The notes under the pieces are model-generated. The model searched no databases. It saw nothing but the letters and a program-made list of their open reading frames with translations, and was not told the DNA's origin. Shown here piece after piece: positions 56,795-64,000 of a stretch of 64,000 nucleotides of DNA (position 1 is its first letter; the number at the start of each line of letters is the position of its first letter). Source of the DNA: Oscillibacter valericigenes (GTDB lineage: Bacteria; Bacillota; Clostridia; Oscillospirales; Oscillospiraceae); contig NZ_JAFBIS010000011.1 in assembly GCF_021531435.1 (NCBI RefSeq), positions 1-64,000 of the forward strand. Reading direction: 5' to 3'. The translations under genes and the position numbers were made by a program.

Positions 56795-58327
56795 TTACCG
56801 CTCCTTCCGCTTGGGGGAAGTGAACGCCGCGATCCAGGCGAGCACCACCACCGCGGCGCCGATGCCGTAGCCCACGCCGTACATGGAGCGCTCGGCGGTG
56901 GAGAAGTAGTCGCCGATCTGACCGCCCAGGATGAAGGCCATGGCGATGGGCACCACGAACATCAGGCAGAAGGTCAGGAACTTGTCGATCCACTTGGCGG
57001 AGCTGCCGATATGGACCTCCTCCAGGATCTTGTTGGTGCCGATCTCCCAGCCCAGCATGACGCTCATCAGCAGGGCACCCAGAGGCATGGCCAGGCCTTC
57101 GGACAGGCAGTCCATGAAGTCCAGCCAGCAGTCGTTGAAGCTGCCCACGATGCCCAGGGAATTCTGGAAGGGCACCCAGACGCCGTTGCTGCCCAGGCCG
57201 TCCACGGCCACGACAGCGGCTTCTACCATGATGGCCAGGCACACCAGCAGAACGATGCGGTGCCGGTTGCCCTGTTTGCCGTTGGCGCCTGCACGGTCCA
57301 TGAAGAAGGTGACGACCACTTCCACCAGGGAGATGGCGGAGGAGATGGCGGCCACCAGTACCAGCAGGTAGAAGATGACGCCGAACAGGGGGCCCACGGT
57401 GCCCATGGCCTGGAACACATCCTGCAGCGTGATGAACAGCAGCTTGGGGCCGCTGAGGGCGGCGCTGGGGCCGTAGGTCGCCACGGCGGCGGGAATGACG
57501 GCGAGGCCCGCCATCAGGGCCACGATGGTGTCCGCCACCACGATGACGGCGGAGTTCTTGATCAGGTTCTCCTTCTTATCCAGATAGGAGCCGTAGGTGA
57601 TCATAACGCCCATGGCCAGGGACAGGGAGAAGAACATCTGGCCGCCGGCGGTGGCCATGACGGAGCCGATGCTGGGCTGCGATTCGATGAAGCCGGCTTC
57701 CACGGCGTAGCCGGGAACGAACATGAATTTCAGACCCTCCACGGCGCCGGGCAGCGTCAGGGAGCGGATAATGATGATGACCAGCATCACGAACAGGGCG
57801 GGCATACCGATGTTGTTGAACTTCTCGATGCCGCCGGAGATGCCGCCCCGGTTGATGAGGAAGCAGATGAGCAGGAACAGCAGCGTGAACATCACGCAGC
57901 CGAAGGGATTGGTCAGCATGGAGCCGAACAGGTCGGCGCCGGTCTTGACCTCCGCGCCGGAGAAGGCCAGGTTGCTCAGGTTCAGAGCCATGTACTCGAT
58001 GCAGTAGCCGCCCAGAACGGAGTAGAAGCTCATAATCACGAAGGGCGCGAACACCGCCAGCCAGCCCACCCACTTGAAGCGGTTGGTCATGGCGCGGTAG
58101 GCGCCGATGGTGCCCTTGCCGGTGCGACGGCCCATGGCCAGCTCAGCGACCATGATGCTGAAGCCCACAAAGACCGCCAGCAGCAGATAGATCAGCAGGA
58201 AGGTGAAGCCGCCGGACTTGCCCATTTTGTATGGGAAGCCCCAAATATTGCCCAGGCCCACGGCAGAGCCGATGGCCGCCAGCAGGAAGCCGATGTTGCT
58301 TCCCCAGGAACCACGTTCATTTCCCAT
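56795..58327 (-). CDS. Sodium:neurotransmitter symporter (NSS/SNF) family protein
   Basis: 510 residues with about 12 membrane segments. The first has GSNIGFLLAAIGSAVGLGNI and WGFPYKMGKSGG, the sodium and substrate site of the LeuT fold, and the unwound sixth segment region has GQMFFSLSLAMGVMITYGSY. Bacterial members import amino acids such as tryptophan, tyrosine or leucine with Na+. ATG 58327 has AGAGGGG upstream; a ten-residue longer frame starts upstream of that site. Monocistronic. Confidence 0.94.
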   Translation of the reverse strand: MGNERGSWGSNIGFLLAAIGSAVGLGNIWGFPYKMGKSGGFTFLLIYLLLAVFVGFSIMVAELAMGRRTGKGTIGAYRAMTNRFKWVGWLAVFAPFVIMSFYSVLGGYCIEYMALNLSNLAFSGAEVKTGADLFGSMLTNPFGCVMFTLLFLLICFLINRGGISGGIEKFNNIGMPALFVMLVIIIIRSLTLPGAVEGLKFMFVPGYAVEAGFIESQPSIGSVMATAGGQMFFSLSLAMGVMITYGSYLDKKENLIKNSAVIVVADTIVALMAGLAVIPAAVATYGPSAALSGPKLLFITLQDVFQAMGTVGPLFGVIFYLLVLVAAISSAISLVEVVVTFFMDRAGANGKQGNRHRIVLLVCLAIMVEAAVVAVDGLGSNGVWVPFQNSLGIVGSFNDCWLDFMDCLSEGLAMPLGALLMSVMLGWEIGTNKILEEVHIGSSAKWIDKFLTFCLMFVVPIAMAFILGGQIGDYFSTAERSMYGVGYGIGAAVVVLAWIAAFTSPKRKER

Positions 58328-58381
58328 AGAAACCCCTCTCTCATTAAAAAAATTCATACCAAATATTAACTTTCTTCATAC

Positions 58382-58410
58382 AGGATACGATATTTTCTTA
58401 ACGCCGTCAA
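58382..58410 (-). promoter_or_regulatory. Promoter of the NSS transporter gene
   Basis: Minus strand TTGACG (58405-58410), a 17-base spacer and TATCCT (58382-58387). Confidence 0.7.
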
Positions 58411-58489
58411 GAGCGATGAAAGACGAATTTGGAAAAAATGTTCGCTAAATAACGACAAAATTTTCACAATAGAAGCAGAGGATGAGACG

Positions 58490-59893
58490 ATGTACCAATT
58501 CAAGCCTGTAACACAGCGGGATGGCGGGAAACTCCGCAAATATTATGCCAACTGTCAGTACGGCCTTTGCGAGTATTCCGTGGGCACGAAACTGATGTGG
58601 CGGCCGGTGCTGCACCCCGCCTGGGCGGAGATCGCCGGGTGTCTGGTGATCCGGAACGAGGACGACGGCCGCTGGGTGTTCGACTACCCGGTGCCCGGCC
58701 CCGAGGGGGACGAGGACGCCGCCCTGACCGCCATTGAGCAGTATTGCCTGGACCGGGGCGTTCTGCCGGTGATCTCCGTGGTGCCGGAGTGCAGGGCGGC
58801 CCGACTGCTGGCCCGGTATCCTTACGTGCATGTCAGCGACATTCGTACCTGGCGGGATTATGTCTACTACCGGGAGGACCTCCAGCTCTTTGCCGGGCGG
58901 CGGTATTCCGGCCAGCGGAACCACATCAAAAAATTCCAGGCCCGGTGCCCGGACGCCTATTTCCGCCGCCTGACGGGGGCGGATGAGGCGGTCATCCAGC
59001 AGTTCTGGACGGACTATGAGGCGGAATTCCCCAAGGGGGACAACGCCAAGGCCCGGGGCGAGCTGGAGCTGGCGAAAAAAATGCTGCGGCTGGTGGGCAA
59101 GCCCTGGTTCATCGGCGGCGGCATGTTCGACGGTGAGAAGCTGGTGGCCCTGGCCCTGGCGGAGAAATGCGGGGACACCCTCATCATCCACATCGAGAAG
59201 GCGCTGTACTCCTATCCCGGCGTGTATCCCGCCATGGTGCAGGCCTTCGCCGACAACTGCGGCGACGGCTGCCGGTGGATCGACCGGGAGGATGACGCCG
59301 CCGACCGGGGCCTGCGGACCTCCAAGCTGCAGTACGGCCCCGCTAAACTGGCGCCCAAGTACTGCTTTGAGCCTCAGAATGAGCTGCTCAAGCATGTGCG
59401 GGAGATCCCGGAGCTGAAAACGGAGCGGCTGACGCTGTCGGCCCTGACCGAGGCGGACATCCCCGCTTACAACGCCCTGGTGCTGGACGGAGAGCGGAAC
59501 CGCTGGTGGGGCTATGACGACGTGGGCGGGCTGGGCGGCCCGGTGGAGGAGCGGAGCTTCTTCGACGTGGCCCAGCGGGATTTTGAGAACCGGCAGGCCG
59601 CGAACTTCGCCGTCCGGCTGGACGGAAAGCTCATCGGCGAGGCGGTGCTGTACCGCTTCGACTGCCGGGGCGGGGCGGAGCTGGGCTGCCGTATCGACGC
59701 GGCCTACGCCGGCCACGGCTACGGCACCGAGGCATTTGCAGCCGTGGCGGACTGGGCACTGTACAAGGTCAAACTGACGCGGGTGGTGGCCAAGTGCTAC
59801 AAGGAGAATCAGGCGTCCTACAAAATGCTCTCCTCCTGTATGCGGAAAAACGGCGAGGACGAGACCTTCTTCTACTTTGAAAAACTGGTATAA
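58490..59893 (+). CDS. DUF2156 protein fused to a GNAT acetyltransferase domain
   Basis: 467 residues. About 1-300 form a DUF2156 domain, itself a double-GNAT fold related to the catalytic part of MprF: GLCEYSVGTKLMWRPVLHP at the start, YSGQRNHIKKFQARCPDAYF, and GVYPAMVQAFADNCGDGCRW. From about 305 a RimJ/RimL-like GNAT domain follows: KTERLTLSALTEADIPAYN, GCRIDAAYAGHGYGTEAFAA and KENQASYKML. DUF2156 proteins are thought to use aminoacyl-tRNA or acyl donors. The fusion suggests two acyl-transfer steps on one substrate; its nature is unknown. AGAGGATGAG precedes the ATG. Confidence 0.83.
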   Translation: MYQFKPVTQRDGGKLRKYYANCQYGLCEYSVGTKLMWRPVLHPAWAEIAGCLVIRNEDDGRWVFDYPVPGPEGDEDAALTAIEQYCLDRGVLPVISVVPECRAARLLARYPYVHVSDIRTWRDYVYYREDLQLFAGRRYSGQRNHIKKFQARCPDAYFRRLTGADEAVIQQFWTDYEAEFPKGDNAKARGELELAKKMLRLVGKPWFIGGGMFDGEKLVALALAEKCGDTLIIHIEKALYSYPGVYPAMVQAFADNCGDGCRWIDREDDAADRGLRTSKLQYGPAKLAPKYCFEPQNELLKHVREIPELKTERLTLSALTEADIPAYNALVLDGERNRWWGYDDVGGLGGPVEERSFFDVAQRDFENRQAANFAVRLDGKLIGEAVLYRFDCRGGAELGCRIDAAYAGHGYGTEAFAAVADWALYKVKLTRVVAKCYKENQASYKMLSSCMRKNGEDETFFYFEKLV

Positions 59894-59930
59894 AAAATCA
59901 GCAGTGGAACCTTCCACTGCTGATTTTTTT
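59893..59930. terminator. Bidirectional terminator
   Basis: AAAAATCAGCAGTGGAA and TTCCACTGCTGATTTTTTT with a two-base loop, between the DUF2156-GNAT gene and the convergent cdd operon. Confidence 0.92.
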
Positions 59931-59933
59931 GAT

Positions 59934-60176
59934 TCAGGGATGTAAATCGGCTCTCCGGCAGGTGCAGCCCTCCGTCAGCCCCAGGGCCTCCACCCGGGTC
60001 TCCGGGATGTCCAGGGAGAACTTCTGCCCATCGGCGGTCTGGCACAGCAGCCACAGCGGTGCCGGTTCCCGGTGCTCCTCACAGCCGAAGTCCCCGTCCT
60101 CAATGCGCAGGACGCACACGTCGTGCTCCGGCGCGGCGGCAAGGCGGGCCGCCACCTCCGCGTCCGTCAGCCTCAT
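59934..60176 (-). CDS. Small protein of unknown function downstream of cdd
   Basis: 80 residues, acidic with four Cys and several His (DFGCEEHREP, GCTCRRADLHP), which could bind metal. No family recognised. ATG 60176 overlaps the cdd stop as ATGA, which strongly supports translation and links it to cytidine deaminase. Confidence 0.65.
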   Translation of the reverse strand: MRLTDAEVAARLAAAPEHDVCVLRIEDGDFGCEEHREPAPLWLLCQTADGQKFSLDIPETRVEALGLTEGCTCRRADLHP

Positions 60177-60565
60177 GCCAGGAACTCCGGCCCGAAGCTG
60201 TGGGGCAGCAGCTCCGGCAGGGTAAAGATTTTTTCCTCACCGGCACCGTTGAGGCAGATGACCTCGATGTCCGGGGCAAACTCCCGCAGCACCTGGCGGC
60301 AGACGGCGCAGGGCACGCAGTAGTCCTTGCTGCGCCCGGCCACCACGATGCGGACGAAGTCGGTGTGGCCCTCGCTGACGGCCTTCGCCACGGCGGTGCG
60401 CTCGGCGCAGATGGTGGGGGAAAAGGCGGCGTTTTCGATGTTGCAGCCGGTGTAGACCGTGCCGTCGGCGCACTCCAGGGCGGCGCCCACGGCAAAGTGG
60501 GAGTAGGGACAGTAGGCCCGGTCCAGCATGGCGATGGCCGCGGCCTTCAGTTCTTCACGGGTCAT
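60173..60565 (-). CDS. cdd: Cytidine deaminase
   Basis: 130 residues, the tetrameric class. Zinc motifs are NAAFSPTICAERTA (Cys and catalytic Glu) and VPCAVCRQVLREF (two Cys ligands). YCPYSHFAVGAAL lines the ribose site. It converts (deoxy)cytidine to (deoxy)uridine in salvage. AAGGAGG lies before the ATG. It complements the deoC-deoD-BMP transporter cluster at 39.8-47 kb. Confidence 0.96.
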   Translation of the reverse strand: MTREELKAAAIAMLDRAYCPYSHFAVGAALECADGTVYTGCNIENAAFSPTICAERTAVAKAVSEGHTDFVRIVVAGRSKDYCVPCAVCRQVLREFAPDIEVICLNGAGEEKIFTLPELLPHSFGPEFLA

Positions 60566-60577
60566 ACAGGTTCCTCC

Positions 60578-61828
60578 TTACTGCCAGCCCACTTCCCGCT
60601 GTGGGCGGACGGACAGGTCGATGATGTCCTTGGCGTCATAGAATTTCATGTACCGCTCCCGGGCTTTCGCGGAGCGGAGGGTGGTGCCGTCGGGGTGGAG
60701 GCGGTCGCAGATGACGGCACTGATGTCGCTCTTGCACTTGGACCAGGAGTCGATGCCCACGGAGCAGAAGATGCGGAAGCCGTGCTGCTGCATCCAGCGG
60801 AAAGCGGGACCGGACTGCTGCACATCGTCGCCGTCCAGCCGTCCGCCGAAGGGATAGAACAGCACCGGGGTCTCGCCCACCAGGGAGCCCACCTCGTCGA
60901 ACCACTTCTGCATATCCGCCGTTACCACATCTACCGTGCGGGTGTTCAGGCTGATGTGGCCCCAGGTGTGGCTGCCGAAGGTCCAGCCGGTGCGTTTCAG
61001 CTCCGCCACAATGGGCTTCACGGCTTCAATTTCCTTCTGGCGGTTGGCCTCCCGCTCGGTCGTCCAGTTCTCCCGGTCCGTCTGGGTGCGGTAGCCCAGG
61101 ATGCCCTCGTAGCCCGTCAGACTCAGGCAGCCCTTGGCGCCGAAGGGGGAGAAGTCCGGGTGCTCCTCCACGAATTTGTCCAGAATGGTCACGGCGTCCA
61201 GGTCCCGGCTGACCACCTCGTTGCCCTGGGGGTCCAGGCCCCAGGACCAGAGCTTGCCGTCCTCGCCGATGATCAATTTATATGTGAAGCCGTTTTCCAG
61301 CATGTACTCATAATAATTCACATCGTCGTAGGAGAGGATGAGGGGCTTTTTGCCCTCGGGCAGGTACAGGGTGTTTTTCACCATGCGGGTCTGGCCGTCC
61401 TCACCCGTCTGCTCGCTCCAGCAGTCCGCGATGTCCACCAGAACGTAGCCCTTGTCGTAGACGCTCTGGAGGATTTTCAGGTACTCCCCGGCGGTGACCA
61501 TCCAGTCGTCGATGCCGTCGGACTTGTAGTCCCCGTCAAAGGCCAGCTCCGGGTAGGCCACCACGGGATGGAAGAACAGGTGCTCCACCACGCCGTCGTA
61601 GGCAACGTAGGTCACGCCGTCCCGGACGCCGCCTTCCGGCTGGACGGTGGGGTCCAGGATCGTGTAAGGTTCGGGCTCCGGTTCGGGTTCAGGCGGCGCT
61701 TCCGGGACTTCGGCAGGCGGCTCCTCCGTCTGGGAGGGTGCATCGGCTGCAGGAGCAGGGGCGGAGCCGCAGGCCGCCAGGCTCAGCAGCAGGAGCAGGG
61801 CAAAAAACAGGCTGATGGCACGGCGCAT
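60578..61828 (-). CDS. Polysaccharide deacetylase-like lipoprotein
   Basis: 416 residues from ATG 61828, where AAAGGAA lies upstream. A lipoprotein signal peptide ends in the lipobox LAAC (about Cys19), then a Pro/Glu/Ala linker (PEPEPEPEP-like). The NodB-type fold has LILSYDDVNYYEYM (the usual D-D metal pair), SHTWGHISLN (H-x3-H), and FYPFGGRLD. Such enzymes remove N-acetyl groups from cell-wall or capsule sugars. A large insertion (about 200-290) separates the first two motifs. A longer frame at 61954 runs across the promoter and was rejected. Confidence 0.85.
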   Translation of the reverse strand: MRRAISLFFALLLLLSLAACGSAPAPAADAPSQTEEPPAEVPEAPPEPEPEPEPYTILDPTVQPEGGVRDGVTYVAYDGVVEHLFFHPVVAYPELAFDGDYKSDGIDDWMVTAGEYLKILQSVYDKGYVLVDIADCWSEQTGEDGQTRMVKNTLYLPEGKKPLILSYDDVNYYEYMLENGFTYKLIIGEDGKLWSWGLDPQGNEVVSRDLDAVTILDKFVEEHPDFSPFGAKGCLSLTGYEGILGYRTQTDRENWTTEREANRQKEIEAVKPIVAELKRTGWTFGSHTWGHISLNTRTVDVVTADMQKWFDEVGSLVGETPVLFYPFGGRLDGDDVQQSGPAFRWMQQHGFRIFCSVGIDSWSKCKSDISAVICDRLHPDGTTLRSAKARERYMKFYDAKDIIDLSVRPQREVGWQ

Positions 61829-61865
61829 ATGGATAGTTCCTTTCTTTTGTTTGTTTATTAAAATC

Positions 61866-61874
61866 AGTATAGCA
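61866..61874 (-). promoter_or_regulatory. Extended -10 promoter of the deacetylase gene
   Basis: Minus strand TGC-TATACT (61866-61874). A T-rich region lies where -35 should be, with no clear match. Confidence 0.55.
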
Positions 61875-61910
61875 GAGCTTCCCCGAAAAAAGAAGAACAA
61901 AAGAATTACA

Positions 61911-61942
61911 AAAAACACGGATGGCAGAAGCCACCCGTGTTT
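61911..61942 (-). terminator. Terminator after spoVAE
   Basis: On the minus strand AAACACGGGTGGC, a TTCT loop and GCCATCCGTGTTTTTTG, eight bases beyond the spoVAE stop. Confidence 0.85.
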
Positions 61943-61950
61943 GGAGAGGG

Positions 61951-62307
61951 TCACCGCTTTTCTCCCGGCTTGAACAGCAGCGCCATGAGGACGCCGAACA
62001 CCACGGCTGCCGCGATGCCGCCGGCGGTAGCGGTGAGACCGCCGGTAAAGACCCCCAGCCAGCCCTTTTCCGCGACAGCTTTGGAAACGCCCTTCGCCAG
62101 GGCGTGACCGAAGCCCGTCAGGGGCACCGTGGCTCCGGCGCCGCCCCAGTCGGCAAGGGGCTGGTACACGCCCAGGGCGCTGAGAATGACGCCTGCCACC
62201 ACGTAGCCCGTCAGGATGCGGGCGGGGGTGAGCTTGGTCTTGTCGATGAGGATCTGGCCGATGGCGCAGAGGATGCCGCCGCAGAGGAACGCGTTGAGAT
62301 AGTCCAT
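61951..62307 (-). CDS. spoVAE: Stage V sporulation protein AE (SpoVAE/SpoVAEb)
   Basis: 118 residues with about four membrane segments. Diagnostic blocks are GQILIDKTKLTPARILTGYV and GAGATVPLTGFGHALAKGV. SpoVA proteins form the channel that moves dipicolinic acid into and out of the spore. Here it is alone; spoVAC and spoVAD are not next to it. GGGAGG precedes the ATG. It is strong evidence that the organism makes endospores. Confidence 0.95.
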   Translation of the reverse strand: MDYLNAFLCGGILCAIGQILIDKTKLTPARILTGYVVAGVILSALGVYQPLADWGGAGATVPLTGFGHALAKGVSKAVAEKGWLGVFTGGLTATAGGIAAAVVFGVLMALLFKPGEKR

Positions 62308-62368
62308 GAGGATGCCTCCCGCAAATGGTTTCTGCGGTCAGTATTTCCCGGAATGGAGAAGTTATGCG

Positions 62369-62399
62369 AAAACGCCCGGCCGATCAGCCGGGCGTTTTC
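62369..62399. terminator. Terminator after the ammonium transporter gene
   Basis: AAAACGCCCGGC (62369-62380), a CGATCA loop and GCCGGGCGTTTT. On the minus strand it follows the amt-PII gene; it also has a T-tract on the plus strand. Confidence 0.85.
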
Positions 62400-62424
62400 T
62401 GTATGAAGGGAGAAGAAAAGCAAA

Positions 62425-64000
62425 TTAGTGAGTAGCCTCGTCCTGGAGGGCGTCGTAGCCCTGCTCGCCGGTACGGACCTTGATGACGTTCTCTACGTTG
62501 GAGATGAAGATCTTGCCGTCACCGAAGTTGCCGGTGTAGAGGACCTTGCGGGCGGTGTTGACCACCAGGGAGACGGGCAGCTTGCTGACCACGATGGACA
62601 CCTGCAGGCTGGGCAGCATGGTGGCTTCCACCTTGGCACCGCGGAAGTAGCCCTCGGTCTTGCCCCGCTGTTCGCCGCAGCCCATGACGTTGACGGCGGT
62701 CATGCCGGTGATGCCGATGTCGAACATGGCCCGCTTCAGGGCGTCGAACCGCTCCATCTTGCACAGGATGTCGATCTTGGTCATCTTCACGCCGCCCACG
62801 GGAGCGGGCTCCACAGCGGCAGCGGCGACCTCCACGGGGACGGCCTCCTTGACGGGGACGTCGCCGGTGGCCTGGGCGATGAGGTCGGCGGGGGTGTCGT
62901 CGTAGACGAAGGCGAAGCCGCCGTAAGCGGAGGGCAGGCCGTGCTCGGTGATGTCCAGGCCCTTCAGCTCCTCCTCAGCGGAGACGCGGAGGCCGATGGT
63001 GTGCTTGATGATGACGAAGACAATGGTGATCATCACGCCGGCCCAGACAGCGGTAGCCAGAACGCCCAGGCACTGGATCAGGAAGAAGTGGAAGCCGCCG
63101 CCGTAGAACACACCGCCGTCCACGGCCAGCAGGCCGGTGAGGATGGTGCCCAAGGCGCCGCAGACGCCGTGCACGGAGATGGCACCCACGGGGTCGTCGA
63201 TCTTCACGACGGAATCGAAGAAGTTGACGGAGATGGGGAGCACCAGGCCCGCCACGATGCCGATGATGGCGGCGCCCACGGGGGAGACGGCGTCGCAGCC
63301 GGCGGTGATGGCCACAAGACCCGCAAGAGCGGCGTTCAGGGTCATGCCGACGTCGGGCTTCTTATAGCGCAGCCAGGTGTAGAGCATGGTGACGCAGGAG
63401 GCCACAGCAGCGGCCAGGTTGGTGTTGACGAAGATGAGGCCGGCGGAGATCAGGGCCTCGTCGCTGTCCATGGCGACGGTGGAGCAGCCGTTGAAGCCGA
63501 ACCAGCAGAACCACAGGATGAACACGCCCAGAGCGCCCAGGGACAGGTTGTGGCCAATGATGGCGCGGGGCTTGCCGTCCTTGTCGTACTTGCCGATGCG
63601 GGGGCCCAGGAAGGCGGCGCCGATGCAGGCGCACACACCGCCCACCATGTGGACCGCGGTGGAACCGGCGAAATCATGGAACCCCAGCTGGCTCAGCCAG
63701 CCGCCGCCCCAGATCCAGTGGCCGGAGACGGGATAGATGAAAGCGGAAATGCAGAAAGAGTAGATGCAGTAGGAAATGAACTTGGTGCGCTCTGCCATGG
63801 AGCCGGAGACGATGGTGGCGGCGGTGGCACAGAAGACTGTCTGGAAGATCAGGAACGCGAACAGGGGCACGCCGGAGGGAAGGACGTCGGCGTAGTCGCC
63901 CAGAACGAAGGGATCGAAGCCGCCGATGATGGCGCCGGCGCCGCCGAACATCAGGCCGAAGCCCAAAATCCAATAGGTGGGGGTGCCGATGCAGAAGTCC
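62425..64000 (-). CDS. amt: Ammonium transporter fused to a PII regulatory domain, partial at the right edge
   Basis: At least 525 codons; the frame is still open at base 64000, so the first ~50 residues are missing. The Amt part includes DFCIGTPTYWILGFGLMFG at the edge, the twin pore histidines in STAVHMVGG and AISVHGVCGALG, and FNGCSTVAM. After an Ala/Pro/Val linker, a complete PII (GlnB/GlnK) domain of about 110 residues begins at MTKIDILCKMERFDAL. It has GITGMTAVNVMGCGEQRGKT, a T-loop without the usual uridylylated Tyr, and GDGKIFISNVENVIKVRTGE. PII proteins plug Amt channels in response to nitrogen state, so the fusion makes this control intramolecular. Confidence 0.93.
   Translation of the reverse strand, partial: DFCIGTPTYWILGFGLMFGGAGAIIGGFDPFVLGDYADVLPSGVPLFAFLIFQTVFCATAATIVSGSMAERTKFISYCIYSFCISAFIYPVSGHWIWGGGWLSQLGFHDFAGSTAVHMVGGVCACIGAAFLGPRIGKYDKDGKPRAIIGHNLSLGALGVFILWFCWFGFNGCSTVAMDSDEALISAGLIFVNTNLAAAVASCVTMLYTWLRYKKPDVGMTLNAALAGLVAITAGCDAVSPVGAAIIGIVAGLVLPISVNFFDSVVKIDDPVGAISVHGVCGALGTILTGLLAVDGGVFYGGGFHFFLIQCLGVLATAVWAGVMITIVFVIIKHTIGLRVSAEEELKGLDITEHGLPSAYGGFAFVYDDTPADLIAQATGDVPVKEAVPVEVAAAAVEPAPVGGVKMTKIDILCKMERFDALKRAMFDIGITGMTAVNVMGCGEQRGKTEGYFRGAKVEATMLPSLQVSIVVSKLPVSLVVNTARKVLYTGNFGDGKIFISNVENVIKVRTGEQGYDALQDEATH

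Overview
The window is a stretch of chromosome from a spore-forming, high-GC member of the Clostridia. The family Oscillospiraceae (Flavonifractor, Lawsonibacter or Intestinimonas type) is the best guess. The reasons are sporulation genes (ylbJ, yqfC, yqfD, spoVAE), a Firmicutes rimP-nusA-ylxR-ylxQ order, strong AGGAGG ribosome-binding sites, classical SigA promoters, a rubrerythrin typical of anaerobes, and high GC almost everywhere. The species is an inference; no rRNA gene is present.

Layout, left half. 1-2.4 kb is the translation/transcription operon rimP-nusA-ylxR-ylxQ, running leftward off the edge. 2.6-4.6 kb is a zur-znuC-znuB zinc uptake operon with a clear Zur-type operator, divergent from a sugar-nucleotidyltransferase gene. 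6.3-10.7 kb has a secreted SGNH hydrolase and a leftward operon of two tandem DUF2975 proteins, an XRE regulator and a DUF4173 membrane protein. 11-16.6 kb has a MarR-controlled heterodimeric ABC exporter and a MATE exporter. 17-24.8 kb has ftsH, rlmB, a large membrane protein resembling a degenerate P-type ATPase, and an EF-G paralogue. 24.9-25.5 kb is a rubrerythrin with an N-terminal rubredoxin domain.

The accessory region is 25.42-35.34 kb. It is a lower-GC integrative element inserted into the 3' end of the rubrerythrin gene. The gene's 3' end has been replaced by an element-borne copy, and the displaced original end lies at 35,321-35,384 with its own terminator. The element carries unrecognised small genes, two XRE regulators (one facing three 21-bp palindromes), a serine recombinase, a secreted SLH/transglutaminase-like protein, a WYL regulator and a tyrosine integrase. 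The integrase is cut in two by an IS256-family insertion with an 8-bp target duplication. Three in-frame TAG codons occur in two overlapping small genes, and one in-frame TGA lies just after the WYL start. This points to decay of the element or, less likely, to an origin in a recoded host.

Layout, right half. 35.6-39.7 kb has an AEC-family transporter, an XRE membrane protein, a HAD phosphatase and a secreted SLH serine protease. 39.8-47.1 kb is a nucleoside uptake and salvage block: deoC, deoD, a BMP lipoprotein, an ABC ATPase, two permeases and a phosphoribosyltransferase. 47.1-56.5 kb has sporulation genes (ylbJ, yqfC, yqfD) leading into phoH, an acetyltransferase, ybeY, recD2, comF and mreB. 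56.8-64 kb has a sodium:neurotransmitter-type symporter, a DUF2156-GNAT fusion, cdd, a polysaccharide-deacetylase lipoprotein, spoVAE and an ammonium transporter fused to a PII domain that runs off the right edge. No rRNA, tRNA or CRISPR array was seen.
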